From positions 4,052,001-4,116,000 of the forward strand of contig NZ_CP011924.1 of NCBI RefSeq assembly GCF_000238315.3: a stretch of DNA of 64,000 nucleotides. The letters run 5' to 3'. Positions 10,832 through 18,459 of the stretch are shown here, one piece after another (position 1 is the stretch's first letter; every line of letters starts with the position of its first letter). The translations under genes and the position numbers were made by a program. The notes under the pieces were generated by a model, which saw only the letters and a list, made by a program, of their open reading frames with translations, was not told where the DNA came from and did not search any database. Source of the DNA: Pseudoalteromonas piscicida. GTDB taxonomy: Bacteria; Pseudomonadota; Gammaproteobacteria; Enterobacterales; Alteromonadaceae.

Positions 10832-11218
10832 GTGTTTGCTAAAACGGTGATTTATGTAGAAAGTGTTGAGGAAGTGCTGGATTTTTACTATCAAGCATTT
10901 GGCTTGAGCACTTTTGATATGACCGATGAAGGGGATTATGGTGAGTTAGACACAGGAGAAGTGAAACTCGCCTTTGCCAGTCACCCATTAGCCCAATCAC
11001 AGTTTAGGCAAGACTATATTCGTTGCCATCCTAAACAGCCTGCACTTGGGTTTGAAATTACCATCAGCTGTGAAAATGTCCCTGAATGCTATGATAAGGC
11101 GGTAGCCGCTGGGGCAGAGCCATTAAGCTCACCAAACCAAAAGGGCAGAGTAACACAAGCTTATGTAAGAGCCATTGAAGGGACTTTAATTGCTTTGGTG
11201 TCAAAGCCGGGTGAATAG
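10832..11218 (+). CDS. VOC (glyoxalase/bleomycin-resistance fold) protein
   Basis: This 128-residue protein has the beta-alpha-beta-beta-beta pattern of the vicinal-oxygen-chelate superfamily (FAKTVIYVESVEEVLDFYYQ at the N-terminus, then LGFEITISCENVPECYDKAVAAGAEPL). The start is a GTG at 10832 with GAGG about 6 nt upstream. The family is diverse (glyoxalase I, dioxygenases, antibiotic-binding proteins), and I cannot assign a substrate. The gene stands alone, bounded by a hairpin on each side. Confidence 0.8.
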   Translation: MFAKTVIYVESVEEVLDFYYQAFGLSTFDMTDEGDYGELDTGEVKLAFASHPLAQSQFRQDYIRCHPKQPALGFEITISCENVPECYDKAVAAGAEPLSSPNQKGRVTQAYVRAIEGTLIALVSKPGE

Positions 11219-11219
11219 C

Positions 11220-11242
11220 GACACTCACAAGGGGTGAGTGTC
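11220..11242. terminator. Hairpin between convergent genes
   Basis: GACACTCAC at 11220-11228 pairs with GTGAGTGTC at 11234-11242, followed by ACTTTG. It starts 2 nt after the VOC gene's stop and separates it from the convergent DUF2750 gene. Confidence 0.7.
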
Positions 11243-11261
11243 ACTTTGATGCGGTGTGCTT

Positions 11262-11621
11262 TTATTCGATATCGACAAGTAGTCTAGCAAGACCAACGGG
11301 CTCGATTTCAACACAAACGTTGTCATCATTCCAGTTTAGACCAACGAGTGCATCATCTTCTTTTAGGTCGAGTACCCATTCGTCAAGAAAACTTTCAACA
11401 TCAATACTCATCGGTGAAAACTCACTCCACTCGTCGCGACATTGAGCTTGCGCTTTTTCTTCACTATCCCACAGCAATAACACATCTGTCTCGTCAAACT
11501 GGTTAGAGTCAACCACAACCATGCCACCGTCATCAGAGCTAAGTGCCCAAACGCTTTCAGTATTTTTTACTTGCTCAATAAACTCACTGACTTCTGAGCC
11601 AATTTCTTCTTCATTCATCAT
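11262..11621 (-). CDS. DUF2750 domain protein
   Basis: A small acidic protein of about 120 residues resembling the DUF2750 family, which has no established function. Visible signatures are VWALSSDDGGMVVV and LLWDSEEKAQAQCRDEW. No signal peptide or membrane helix is seen. Two adjacent ATGs (11621 and 11618) follow a GAGA ribosome site; the TTG further upstream is less likely. If the upstream GST stop codon is ignored, its natural stop lies 8 nt before this ATG, so the two were one operon. The name is from recognition of the pattern, not from a search. Confidence 0.75.
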   Translation of the reverse strand: MMNEEEIGSEVSEFIEQVKNTESVWALSSDDGGMVVVDSNQFDETDVLLLWDSEEKAQAQCRDEWSEFSPMSIDVESFLDEWVLDLKEDDALVGLNWNDDNVCVEIEPVGLARLLVDIE

Positions 11622-11629
11622 AGGTGTTC

Positions 11630-12208
11630 TCAATTTCGTGGATCAGTTTGCTGGGCGATTGCTTGGCTTTGCCAACGGCCATGAAATGCCATTAGGTTGG
11701 TGTAATCGCTCAGGTCGACGAGCTCTCTAAATAGAACCTAATCAATAAGGCAGTATAAACTGATTTGGAGATAATCACAGTGTAAAAACTCTTCTGTCAC
11801 ACACTCTTCATTGAGATAGTGCAGGGTATGACCAATTCGTTCCCGCTGTAGATTAAAAAATAGTTTATCTTGTTCAATATCGAAACCAGAGCGCTTACTA
11901 AGTAACAGTTCTACCAAAGAATCATTACAGGCATTAATAAGGATCAGCCAATTTTCTTGATCCCAACTGGGAAATGGAAGTTGATGTTTTTCACGGAGAT
12001 AGCGAACAATCAGATTGGAATCACAAATAAGTTGTGCATCGTCAATTAAAAATGGGATCTTACGGGCAGGATTATGGCGAATAAGTTCGTCATGGCCTGC
12101 TTCGGAAAATATATCTATATGCTGGTAGCTCATTGGGAGCTGTTTAGCCGCGGCCCACATTCTAATTCGACGGGCGTATGGACTGGTGTTCGAACCGATA
12201 AGTTTCAT
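11630..12208 (-). pseudogene. Glutathione S-transferase family protein, interrupted by in-frame TAG
   Basis: The first 156 codons encode a thioredoxin-fold GST N-domain (KLIGSNTSPYARRIRMWAAA, RKIPFLIDDAQLICDSNLIV) and most of the helical C-domain, ending at LQISLYCLID. The next codon is TAG at 11738-11740. Reading on in the same frame gives 35 more sensible residues (VLFRELVDLSDYTNLMAFH and on to QQTDPRN) before TGA at 11630-11632. Related GSTs, as I remember them, carry a Trp just after the LID segment, so a TGG-to-TAG change (G to A) is the simplest explanation. The restored length of about 192 residues is normal; the truncated product lacks the last C-domain helices. A base-calling error is possible. 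Confidence 0.8.
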
Positions 12209-12282
12209 GCCATCATTCCTTCAACTAAGTATCTTTTCGCTCATTTAGTAAATGTAGCGAGTTGGTATTAAGGAATGATGGC
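12209..12282 (-). promoter_or_regulatory. Inverted repeat covering the GST ribosome site
   Basis: GCCATCATTCCTT at 12209-12221 is exactly complementary to AAGGAATGATGGC at 12270-12282, with 48 nt between them. On the minus strand the downstream arm ends immediately before the GST ATG and contains its AAGGA ribosome site, so the two arms could pair in the mRNA and hide it. Confidence 0.55.
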
Positions 12283-12308
12283 GAAGTGATTAACTTTTCG
12301 CAAGCGAA

Positions 12309-12590
12309 TTAATCGCTACGACTGGTTACCTCAAGCAAGTGAAAACCAAACTGCGTTTGCACTGGCCCTTGTACTTGATTGATTGGGGCTGAAAAAACCA
12401 CTTTATCGAATTCAGGCACCATCATGCCTGGTCCGAACTCACCTAGCGCACCACCATCTTGGCCCGACGGGCAATTGGAGTACTGCTTTGCGATTTCTGC
12501 GAAATCTTCCCCTGCTGCAATGCGTTCTTTGAGCTCCATGCATTGCGCTTCACTATCTACTAGGATGTGTCTTGCACTAGCGATTGCCAT
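12309..12590 (-). CDS. ppiC: Parvulin-type peptidyl-prolyl isomerase PpiC
   Basis: PpiC is a small stand-alone parvulin that catalyses cis-trans isomerisation of prolyl bonds. The 93 residues are one rotamase domain with its signature segments ASARHILV, YSNCPSGQDGGALGEFG and FGFHLLEV. No signal peptide is seen, as in the E. coli protein, which is cytosolic. ATG 12590 is preceded on the minus strand by CGGAGAAATT, a good ribosome site. Confidence 0.96.
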   Translation of the reverse strand: MAIASARHILVDSEAQCMELKERIAAGEDFAEIAKQYSNCPSGQDGGALGEFGPGMMVPEFDKVVFSAPINQVQGPVQTQFGFHLLEVTSRSD

Positions 12591-12654
12591 AATTTCTCCG
12601 ATGATTATTTATTATTCATACTTTATTCTAATCTAGGTACGTTAAAAAATCAGC

Positions 12655-13206
12655 TTATCTAGGCAAGAGTTTTTCAATTTCGCTAGTAAGCTCGTCAGAC
12701 ATAGGTTTTGTGCGACTGTTAAAACGCTTAATTGTCTTCCGATCAGCTGACACTAAGTATTTGTAAAAATTCCAATTTGGAGAACTTGTTACTTCATTCA
12801 AATGTTGGAAAATGGGGTTGGCATCCGAGCCTCTAACTTCCGATGTCGCAAACATATTGAAGGTTACACCGTAGTTGATAAAGCATACTTTTGCAGTTTC
12901 CTTTTCGTCGTCTTCTTCTTGAAAAAAGTCATCAGAGGGAAAACCAAGAACAACAAGACCTTTATCTTGATATTTTTGATGTAGTTGCTCAAGCCCTTCA
13001 AACTGTCCGGTAAATCCACAGTTGCTGGCTGTATTTACGATGAGAAGCGGTTTGTCTTTAAATTCACATAGATTAAGTGAGTCATCAGAACGCAGTTTTC
13101 GCAGCTCAACATTGGTAAAATCATCACAGCTGGATGTCTTTGCATACGTGTTACTCGAGATTAGGAAACCAAGCGCTAAGCTCAGAATCGAAAGACTTTT
13201 TATCAT
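12655..13206 (-). CDS. Periplasmic glutathione peroxidase family protein
   Basis: Glutathione peroxidases reduce peroxides at a catalytic Cys or Sec; bacterial ones often use thioredoxin. The catalytic Cys is in NTASNCGFTGQF and the Trp/Asn of the tetrad in SPNWNFYKYL. The segment that carries the catalytic Gln in canonical enzymes reads GFPSDDFFQEEDD, so the Gln is shifted or missing, as in some bacterial subgroups. The frame extends upstream to 13323, but I choose ATG 13206, which has AAGGAAAG before it and starts a typical signal peptide (MIKSLSILSLALGFLISSNT). This gives 183 residues and an exported product. It is divergent from the GNAT gene. Confidence 0.87.
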   Translation of the reverse strand: MIKSLSILSLALGFLISSNTYAKTSSCDDFTNVELRKLRSDDSLNLCEFKDKPLLIVNTASNCGFTGQFEGLEQLHQKYQDKGLVVLGFPSDDFFQEEDDEKETAKVCFINYGVTFNMFATSEVRGSDANPIFQHLNEVTSSPNWNFYKYLVSADRKTIKRFNSRTKPMSDELTSEIEKLLPR

Positions 13207-13273
13207 CAGTGCTTTCCTTTTATTTATGTTATCTCTTATGATACGAAAATATTCGCTACCTTGATCAGCTTTC

Positions 13274-13762
13274 ATGAATATTAGACTCGCTAAACCGCAT
13301 GACCTTTGCGCCATTGTTGCCATTTACAACGAAACGATACCGAGCCGCCAAGTCACAGCGGATACGGAGCCCGTAAGCGTAGCACAAAAGCAAAGCTGGT
13401 TCGCCGCACATACGCAAAATCGCCCAATTTATGTGGTAGAGCAGGCGGATGAGGTAGTTGCATGGATAAGCTTTAGCAGCTTTTATGGACGTCCTGCCTA
13501 CGATGGTACGGCTGAGGTGAGTATCTATCTTGCAAAAGCGGCACAAGGCCAAGGGTTAGGTAGTAAACTCATGGATTTTGCAGAGCAGCAAGCGCCGACC
13601 CTGTTTATTACAACGTTACTTGGCTTTATTTTTTCTCATAATCTCCCCAGTATCCGCTTGTTTGAAAAGCACGGTTATAAAAAGTGGGGAGAATTACCCA
13701 ATGTCGCGGTTATGGATGGTAATCGCTATAGCTTGACGATTTTGGGCAAGTCTCTCGCATAG
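13274..13762 (+). CDS. GNAT family N-acetyltransferase (Pat/MnaT-like)
   Basis: This 162-residue protein has the GNAT fold with the acetyl-CoA pyrophosphate-binding loop AAQGQGLGSKLM and the C-terminal motif NLPSIRLFEKHGYKKWGEL. The N-terminus (IRLAKPHDLCAIVAIYNETI) resembles the phosphinothricin/methionine-sulfone acetyltransferase branch. The natural substrate cannot be told from sequence. It starts 67 nt from the divergent glutathione peroxidase gene; no clear terminator follows before the kinase gene. Confidence 0.88.
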   Translation: MNIRLAKPHDLCAIVAIYNETIPSRQVTADTEPVSVAQKQSWFAAHTQNRPIYVVEQADEVVAWISFSSFYGRPAYDGTAEVSIYLAKAAQGQGLGSKLMDFAEQQAPTLFITTLLGFIFSHNLPSIRLFEKHGYKKWGELPNVAVMDGNRYSLTILGKSLA

Positions 13763-13911
13763 CTTTATACGCCGTTAGCCTTTGCGGTTTGAATTTTTTC
13801 GCTATGTGAATTTAGGTGTGGCGTCAAACATATCAAAATAGTGCTATTTTTTAGCGTCTTGTAATTCTTCTACTAAACTGGATCTCAGAATTATCGGTAA
13901 AGGATCTGGTT

Positions 13912-15879
13912 ATGACGAATCGAGTGCTGATTATTGACAGCAGCAGTGTGCAAGCGATGCGAGTAAAGGTATTATTTGAGTTACTCGGTGGTGAGGTAGA
14001 GCATGTGCATTACCGGAGTCTGGAAGCAAATCTCGATTTTGATAAGTTTGATGTTGTTGTTATTGCTCATGGGGTGCCCGCCAGTAAGCTCCAAGCGTTA
14101 TATCAACTGAGGAATCATGATAAGTTAGTGTTGCTGGCACCTAAACCCGATAATGCCGAGCACTTAAAATCTTTCAGTGAAATCAACCGGGCCTTGCCAA
14201 ATGGCATTGTGATCTATCCTTTCTTTGCCAATAAAGATATTACTGGCTTACTTGAGCGCCTACTGGAAATTGGTTCTACTAATACCTTAGTGCTGCCCAA
14301 AGTGTTGCTGGTTGACCATCATACGCCTCGCCTAGAGACCTTAGCTAACGGTCTACGCGGAGCACAGCTTGCGGTGACGACCGCGACGACGCTTGATGAA
14401 GCGATGCAAGTTGCCGAGCGACACCCTGTTGATCTCCTTATTTGTGACTTTAATCTAGAAAAAGACACAGGCTTAGATGTGTTTAATAAAGTTCGTCAAG
14501 TGCATCACAATTGCCGCTGCTTATTGATGACTTCTCGGGTTAATCAAGTGGATATGTTAGAAGCCGTGCGTCAAGGGGTTGAGGACATTCTGATTAAACC
14601 GTTTGATGAGAGCGATTTATTACAAAGCCTACATAAATTATGGCAAACAGAGCTCTTAAGACGCCATAACCAAGAGTTGGTTGAGCGCCTACAGGATACG
14701 GTCGATGCCTTAATTGAACGCGATAGTCTGTTGCGTGTGATTTATAAACATACCCCGGATCCTATTATGCTGTTCAACCGTCAAGGCCATATTATTGAAG
14801 CAAATGACGCGTGTTGCGAATTGTTTGAGCTGACGGAAGAAGAGCTACAGCCACTCTCTATTTTTGAGCTATTTGATGAAATATCCGTGTCGCAATTACG
14901 CGATTTGATGAAGCATGTTGGTATGTTAAAGCATTTTAACTGTGAGCTGAGTCTGCCAAAAGCGGGTGAACGCAGTATTCCTTTGATGGGAACGTTTAAC
15001 GAAATCGATCATCACGGTGATATGGCATTTGCGGTCATTTTTAAAAATGTCTCAAAGCTTAAAGAGCAGCAAGAAGTACTAGAAGAAACCAAAGAGTTGC
15101 TAGAGTTTGAAGTGCAAGCTCGAACGGCACAGTTACAAAAAGCCAAAGAGGCAGCGGAAGCGGCCAACCTCTCGAAATCTGAATTTTTAGCCAATATGTC
15201 CCATGAGTTGCGTACACCAATGCACTCTATATTAAGTTTTGCACGTTTCGGTTTAGATAAGCTAACGGCTCCTGAAGTGCCGGCGGACAAGCTCAAAAAG
15301 TATTTATCTCGTATCGAAACCAGTGGTGAGCGTCTATTGGTATTGCTTAACAATCTGCTTGATTTATCAAAGTTAGACGCAGGTCGGTTTCCATTTAACC
15401 CAAGCTTTCACAACCTCGTTAATGTGATCCAAAGCGGTATTGAAGATGTATCAGGCACTGCGCTTGAGAAAAAGATAAAAATCCGTTTCGAAAAGCCCGC
15501 TCAAGGCGTGATGACCTTTTGCGATCCGGAGCAAATGAATCAAGTGATCAGAAACTTATTGGGTAATGCGCTCAAGTTTAGCCCGGAGGGTAGTGAGGTG
15601 AGTGTACTGTTAAGCTGTAAAGATCAAGATATTCATATCAAGATTGCCGATCAAGGGGTTGGTATTCCGGATGACGAATTGGAACAGATCTTTGCCAAGT
15701 TTGTGCAAAGCAGTAAAACAGACAGTGGTGCTGGCGGCACGGGTTTAGGTCTTGCTATTTGTAAGGAATTTATTTTACTGCATAAAGGGCAGATTTACGC
15801 CGAGAATAATCCTGAGGGCGGAGCATGTATCAATGTGAGCCTGCCGTTAACAGAGCACCTTGAAAGTAACGCGGTGTAA
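13912..15879 (+). CDS. Hybrid sensor histidine kinase (REC-like, REC, PAS, HisKA, HATPase)
   Basis: A soluble 655-residue kinase with no membrane helix. Domain order: a receiver-like domain (1-120) whose usual phospho-Asp position reads VVVIAHGVP, so it is probably not phosphorylated; a full receiver (129-245) with Asp179 (LLICDFNLEKDTGLD) and Lys229; a PAS domain (about 275-385); a coiled coil (385-420); HisKA with His431 (FLANMSHELRTPMHSI); and HATPase_c with N, G1 (DQGVGIPDDE) and G2 (GAGGTGLGLAI) boxes. Receivers placed before the kinase core suggest control by an upstream phosphodonor. The response-regulator gene 157 nt downstream is the likely partner. The signal is unknown. Confidence 0.93.
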   Translation: MTNRVLIIDSSSVQAMRVKVLFELLGGEVEHVHYRSLEANLDFDKFDVVVIAHGVPASKLQALYQLRNHDKLVLLAPKPDNAEHLKSFSEINRALPNGIVIYPFFANKDITGLLERLLEIGSTNTLVLPKVLLVDHHTPRLETLANGLRGAQLAVTTATTLDEAMQVAERHPVDLLICDFNLEKDTGLDVFNKVRQVHHNCRCLLMTSRVNQVDMLEAVRQGVEDILIKPFDESDLLQSLHKLWQTELLRRHNQELVERLQDTVDALIERDSLLRVIYKHTPDPIMLFNRQGHIIEANDACCELFELTEEELQPLSIFELFDEISVSQLRDLMKHVGMLKHFNCELSLPKAGERSIPLMGTFNEIDHHGDMAFAVIFKNVSKLKEQQEVLEETKELLEFEVQARTAQLQKAKEAAEAANLSKSEFLANMSHELRTPMHSILSFARFGLDKLTAPEVPADKLKKYLSRIETSGERLLVLLNNLLDLSKLDAGRFPFNPSFHNLVNVIQSGIEDVSGTALEKKIKIRFEKPAQGVMTFCDPEQMNQVIRNLLGNALKFSPEGSEVSVLLSCKDQDIHIKIADQGVGIPDDELEQIFAKFVQSSKTDSGAGGTGLGLAICKEFILLHKGQIYAENNPEGGACINVSLPLTEHLESNAV

Positions 15880-16036
15880 TTGTGGTAATTGGAAAGGCGT
15901 TGAGTAAGCGTCTATAAATAATGATAGAGCTTGTACTAATACAATCTGATTGGGAGCTGTTGAAGCACTGGTCTTAAGTTACCGTATTTTCCCCACAGTG
16001 CCTTTCCCATTGTGAATCGACGAAGGATATTCATTT

Positions 16037-17170
16037 ATGGCTTTACGTAGAATCTTAGCAGTTGACGACGAACCATTTAATCTAGAAATCATTGAAGAGA
16101 TTCTAGAAGACTTAGACTTTGAGTTAAAAACCGTTGAAAGCGGTCATGAATGTCTAGCTGTAGTCGAAGACTTTGACCCTCAAGTTATTTTACTTGATGT
16201 AAGCATGCCAAAAATGAGCGGTTATGAGGTATGTAAGGCGATTAAAGCCAATCCAAACACACAGCATATTATCGTTATGTTTGTGTCGGCAAGGGGCTCT
16301 GTTGAAGAGCGCATGGAAGGCTACTCAATGGGAGCTGAAGATTATATTGTTAAGCCATTTGGCCAAGGTGAACTAAAAGCCAAGCTCACGCACTTGAATC
16401 AAATGCTACTAGAAAAAGATATTCTGGCTCAGCAAATTGAAGATGCAACCTCCACAGCATTTAGCGCCATGGCTAATAGCAGTGAAATGGGGCAAATCGT
16501 TACCTACATCGAGCAAATCGGTGAAATAGAAACAATCCCACGACTGGCGGAAGCTTTATGTCAATGTCTAAAGGGACTGGGACTTAATTGTAATGTTGAG
16601 GTTCGGCTTGAGGGACAAAAGCATCACTTTGCAACTACGGGAATTTGCTCACCTATCGTCATTGAATTATTTGAGATCTTACACACCAAAGGGCGATTAC
16701 ATGAATTTACTAACCGCATATTGGTTAACTATCCATTTTTGAGTATTTTAATCCTCAATATGCCGGGAGACGATCCTGATAAACACGGTAGATTGCGGGA
16801 TCATATTTGCTTTATTGCCAGTGTAACGGAGCAACAGTTAATTGCTATTTCCACTAAACGCAAGCTGGTACAGCAACACGAAGATTTGGAAGAAGCGATA
16901 AAGATGGTGCAAGGTAAATTTAATAGCATGGTGTCGCTGCTTGATAGAAATCGTCAAGAAAACGAAAAAGTGTTCCGTTCATTACAAGAGTTATTTGAAG
17001 AGCGCATTCCGACAATGGGTCTAGACGAAGATCAGGAGATGTTTATCTATCAAAACGTCGATAAAGCGATTCAAAGCTCAGTCGCACGGGAAGAAAGTGT
17101 GCGAGAAGTGAAAACTGCTTTCCATGATATTGAAGAAGACTTAAAACTACTCTCGCGACGCTCAGAATAG
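16037..17170 (+). CDS. Response regulator with REC domain and long C-terminal region
   Basis: The N-terminal receiver (residues 1-120) has the acidic pair Asp10/Asp11, the phosphorylation site Asp54 (ILLDVSMPKMSG) and Lys106 (YIVKPFG). The remaining 250 residues are not a DNA-binding domain that I recognise; the last 100 are strongly helical and charged (QQHEDLEEAIKMVQGKF, then EKVFRSLQELFEERIP), suggesting a coiled coil for partner binding. It probably receives phosphate from the hybrid kinase encoded just upstream. The output is unknown. ATG 16037 follows GAAGGA. Confidence 0.88.
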   Translation: MALRRILAVDDEPFNLEIIEEILEDLDFELKTVESGHECLAVVEDFDPQVILLDVSMPKMSGYEVCKAIKANPNTQHIIVMFVSARGSVEERMEGYSMGAEDYIVKPFGQGELKAKLTHLNQMLLEKDILAQQIEDATSTAFSAMANSSEMGQIVTYIEQIGEIETIPRLAEALCQCLKGLGLNCNVEVRLEGQKHHFATTGICSPIVIELFEILHTKGRLHEFTNRILVNYPFLSILILNMPGDDPDKHGRLRDHICFIASVTEQQLIAISTKRKLVQQHEDLEEAIKMVQGKFNSMVSLLDRNRQENEKVFRSLQELFEERIPTMGLDEDQEMFIYQNVDKAIQSSVAREESVREVKTAFHDIEEDLKLLSRRSE

Positions 17171-17192
17171 CAACCCTACTTTCCAATACCGC

Positions 17193-17300
17193 CGTAGGTC
17201 GCGCTTTAGCGCGACTTCTTTAGCTTTTATAGCGCAGCTTTTTTATCGTGATTCTCTCAACTTATTTGACCGTAGGTCGTGCTTTAGCGCGACTTCTTTA
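17193..17300. repeat. Two copies of a 30-bp GTAG-headed hairpin repeat
   Basis: CGTAGGTCGCGCTTTAGCGC and the following 10 bases occur at 17193-17222 and again at 17271-17300 with one change. The core GTCGCGC-TTTA-GCGCGAC is a perfect hairpin in the first copy, preceded by GTAG. This is the layout of REP elements. They sit between the convergent response-regulator and queG genes and may also terminate transcription. Confidence 0.8.
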
Positions 17301-17314
17301 TCGCGACAAATCCG

Positions 17315-18448
17315 CTAAGCGTCTCGTGGCAAGCCCTTTTCAATAATGCGGATCAGCCTTGCTTTCTTGCGTTCATGTTGGTCTGACTTTTGTCTTTGTT
17401 GCTCCAACGCCCAGTCGATATGCTCGATAACAAGGGGAGTTGCACTCTGACGCTTATCTTCCAGTGCTATAACGATAGCTTCATCGTATTGTGCATTGCC
17501 AAGGCCAACGGCTAAGTTTCGCAGCCAACGTTCATGTCCAATCCGGCGAATGGGGCTACCTTCGGTATTTTTCAAAAATGTTGCTTCATCCCAAGCAAAT
17601 AAGCTCAATAATTGCTGATCTTTAAGTTGAGTTCGCGGCAAAAAGTCGGCTTCTTCCGTTATTTGACCATAGCGATTCCATGGGCAGACTAACTGGCAAT
17701 CATCACAACCGTATATCCGATTCCCCATTTTTGCCCTAAATTCCTCTGGGATAGCGCCTTGAAGCTCTATAGTGAGATAAGAAATACAGCGTCTCGCATC
17801 GACGACATAAGGTTCTACGATGGCGCCGGTGGGGCATAAAGTTAGGCAGGCGGTACAACGGCCGCAACCTTCTTCTTGGTTTGGTTTATCAATGGGAAGA
17901 GGAATATCAACAAACAGCTCACCCAAGAAAAACCAAGAACCCGCCTGCTTATTAATCACTAGACTGTTTTTTCCACGCCAGCCAAGTCCTGCTTTTTCTG
18001 CAATTTGTCGCTCTAGTACAGGGGCTGAATCGACAAAAGGACGAAACCCTAACGTGCCGACTTCTTGCTCAATCTTTTGTCCGAGCTGCTTTAGCTTGTT
18101 GCGCATTACTTTATGATAGTCTCGACCTAATGCATAACGAGAGATGTAGGCGGTGGTTTTGTTACCAAGCGCTCTGGCAAAGCTGGCATCGGGTGGCAGG
18201 TAGTTCATTTTCACCGAAATAATGCGCTGAGTGCCAGGAACCAGCTCAGCGGGGCGGGCACGCTTCATTCCATGCGCCGCCATATACGCCATTTCACCAT
18301 GATAGCCTGCGTCTAACCAGCGCTGAAGTTGCGCTTCATGCTCGCGTAAATCAATGTCGGTTATACCGACTTCTGCAAAGCCAAGTTCTTGGCCCCATTG
18401 CTTAATTTGTGCTGCAAGTTCACTATAATTGATATTATCGGTCGTCAC
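17315..18448 (-). CDS. queG: Epoxyqueuosine reductase QueG
   Basis: QueG reduces epoxyqueuosine to queuosine in the wobble position of GUN tRNAs, using cobalamin and two [4Fe-4S] clusters. The two clusters are visible: CGRCTACLTLCPTGA, and CDDCQLVCPW. The N-terminal half contains the catalytic region SYLPPDA-like YLPPDASFARAL and YISRYALGRDYHKVMRNKL. The 377 residues match the family. The only sensible start is GTG 18448, which has a poor ribosome site and lies 11 nt from the divergent nnr start, so the two promoters must overlap the opposing coding regions. Confidence 0.96.
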   Translation of the reverse strand: MTTDNINYSELAAQIKQWGQELGFAEVGITDIDLREHEAQLQRWLDAGYHGEMAYMAAHGMKRARPAELVPGTQRIISVKMNYLPPDASFARALGNKTTAYISRYALGRDYHKVMRNKLKQLGQKIEQEVGTLGFRPFVDSAPVLERQIAEKAGLGWRGKNSLVINKQAGSWFFLGELFVDIPLPIDKPNQEEGCGRCTACLTLCPTGAIVEPYVVDARRCISYLTIELQGAIPEEFRAKMGNRIYGCDDCQLVCPWNRYGQITEEADFLPRTQLKDQQLLSLFAWDEATFLKNTEGSPIRRIGHERWLRNLAVGLGNAQYDEAIVIALEDKRQSATPLVIEHIDWALEQQRQKSDQHERKKARLIRIIEKGLPRDA

Positions 18449-18459
18449 GGGAAGAAATA

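Noticed and set aside
12802..12984. Small plus-strand frame inside the glutathione peroxidase gene
   Set aside because: It is the shadow of the real minus-strand gene, which has clear family motifs.
17820..18116. Plus-strand frame opposite queG
   Set aside because: It overlaps the iron-sulfur region of queG and has no independent support.
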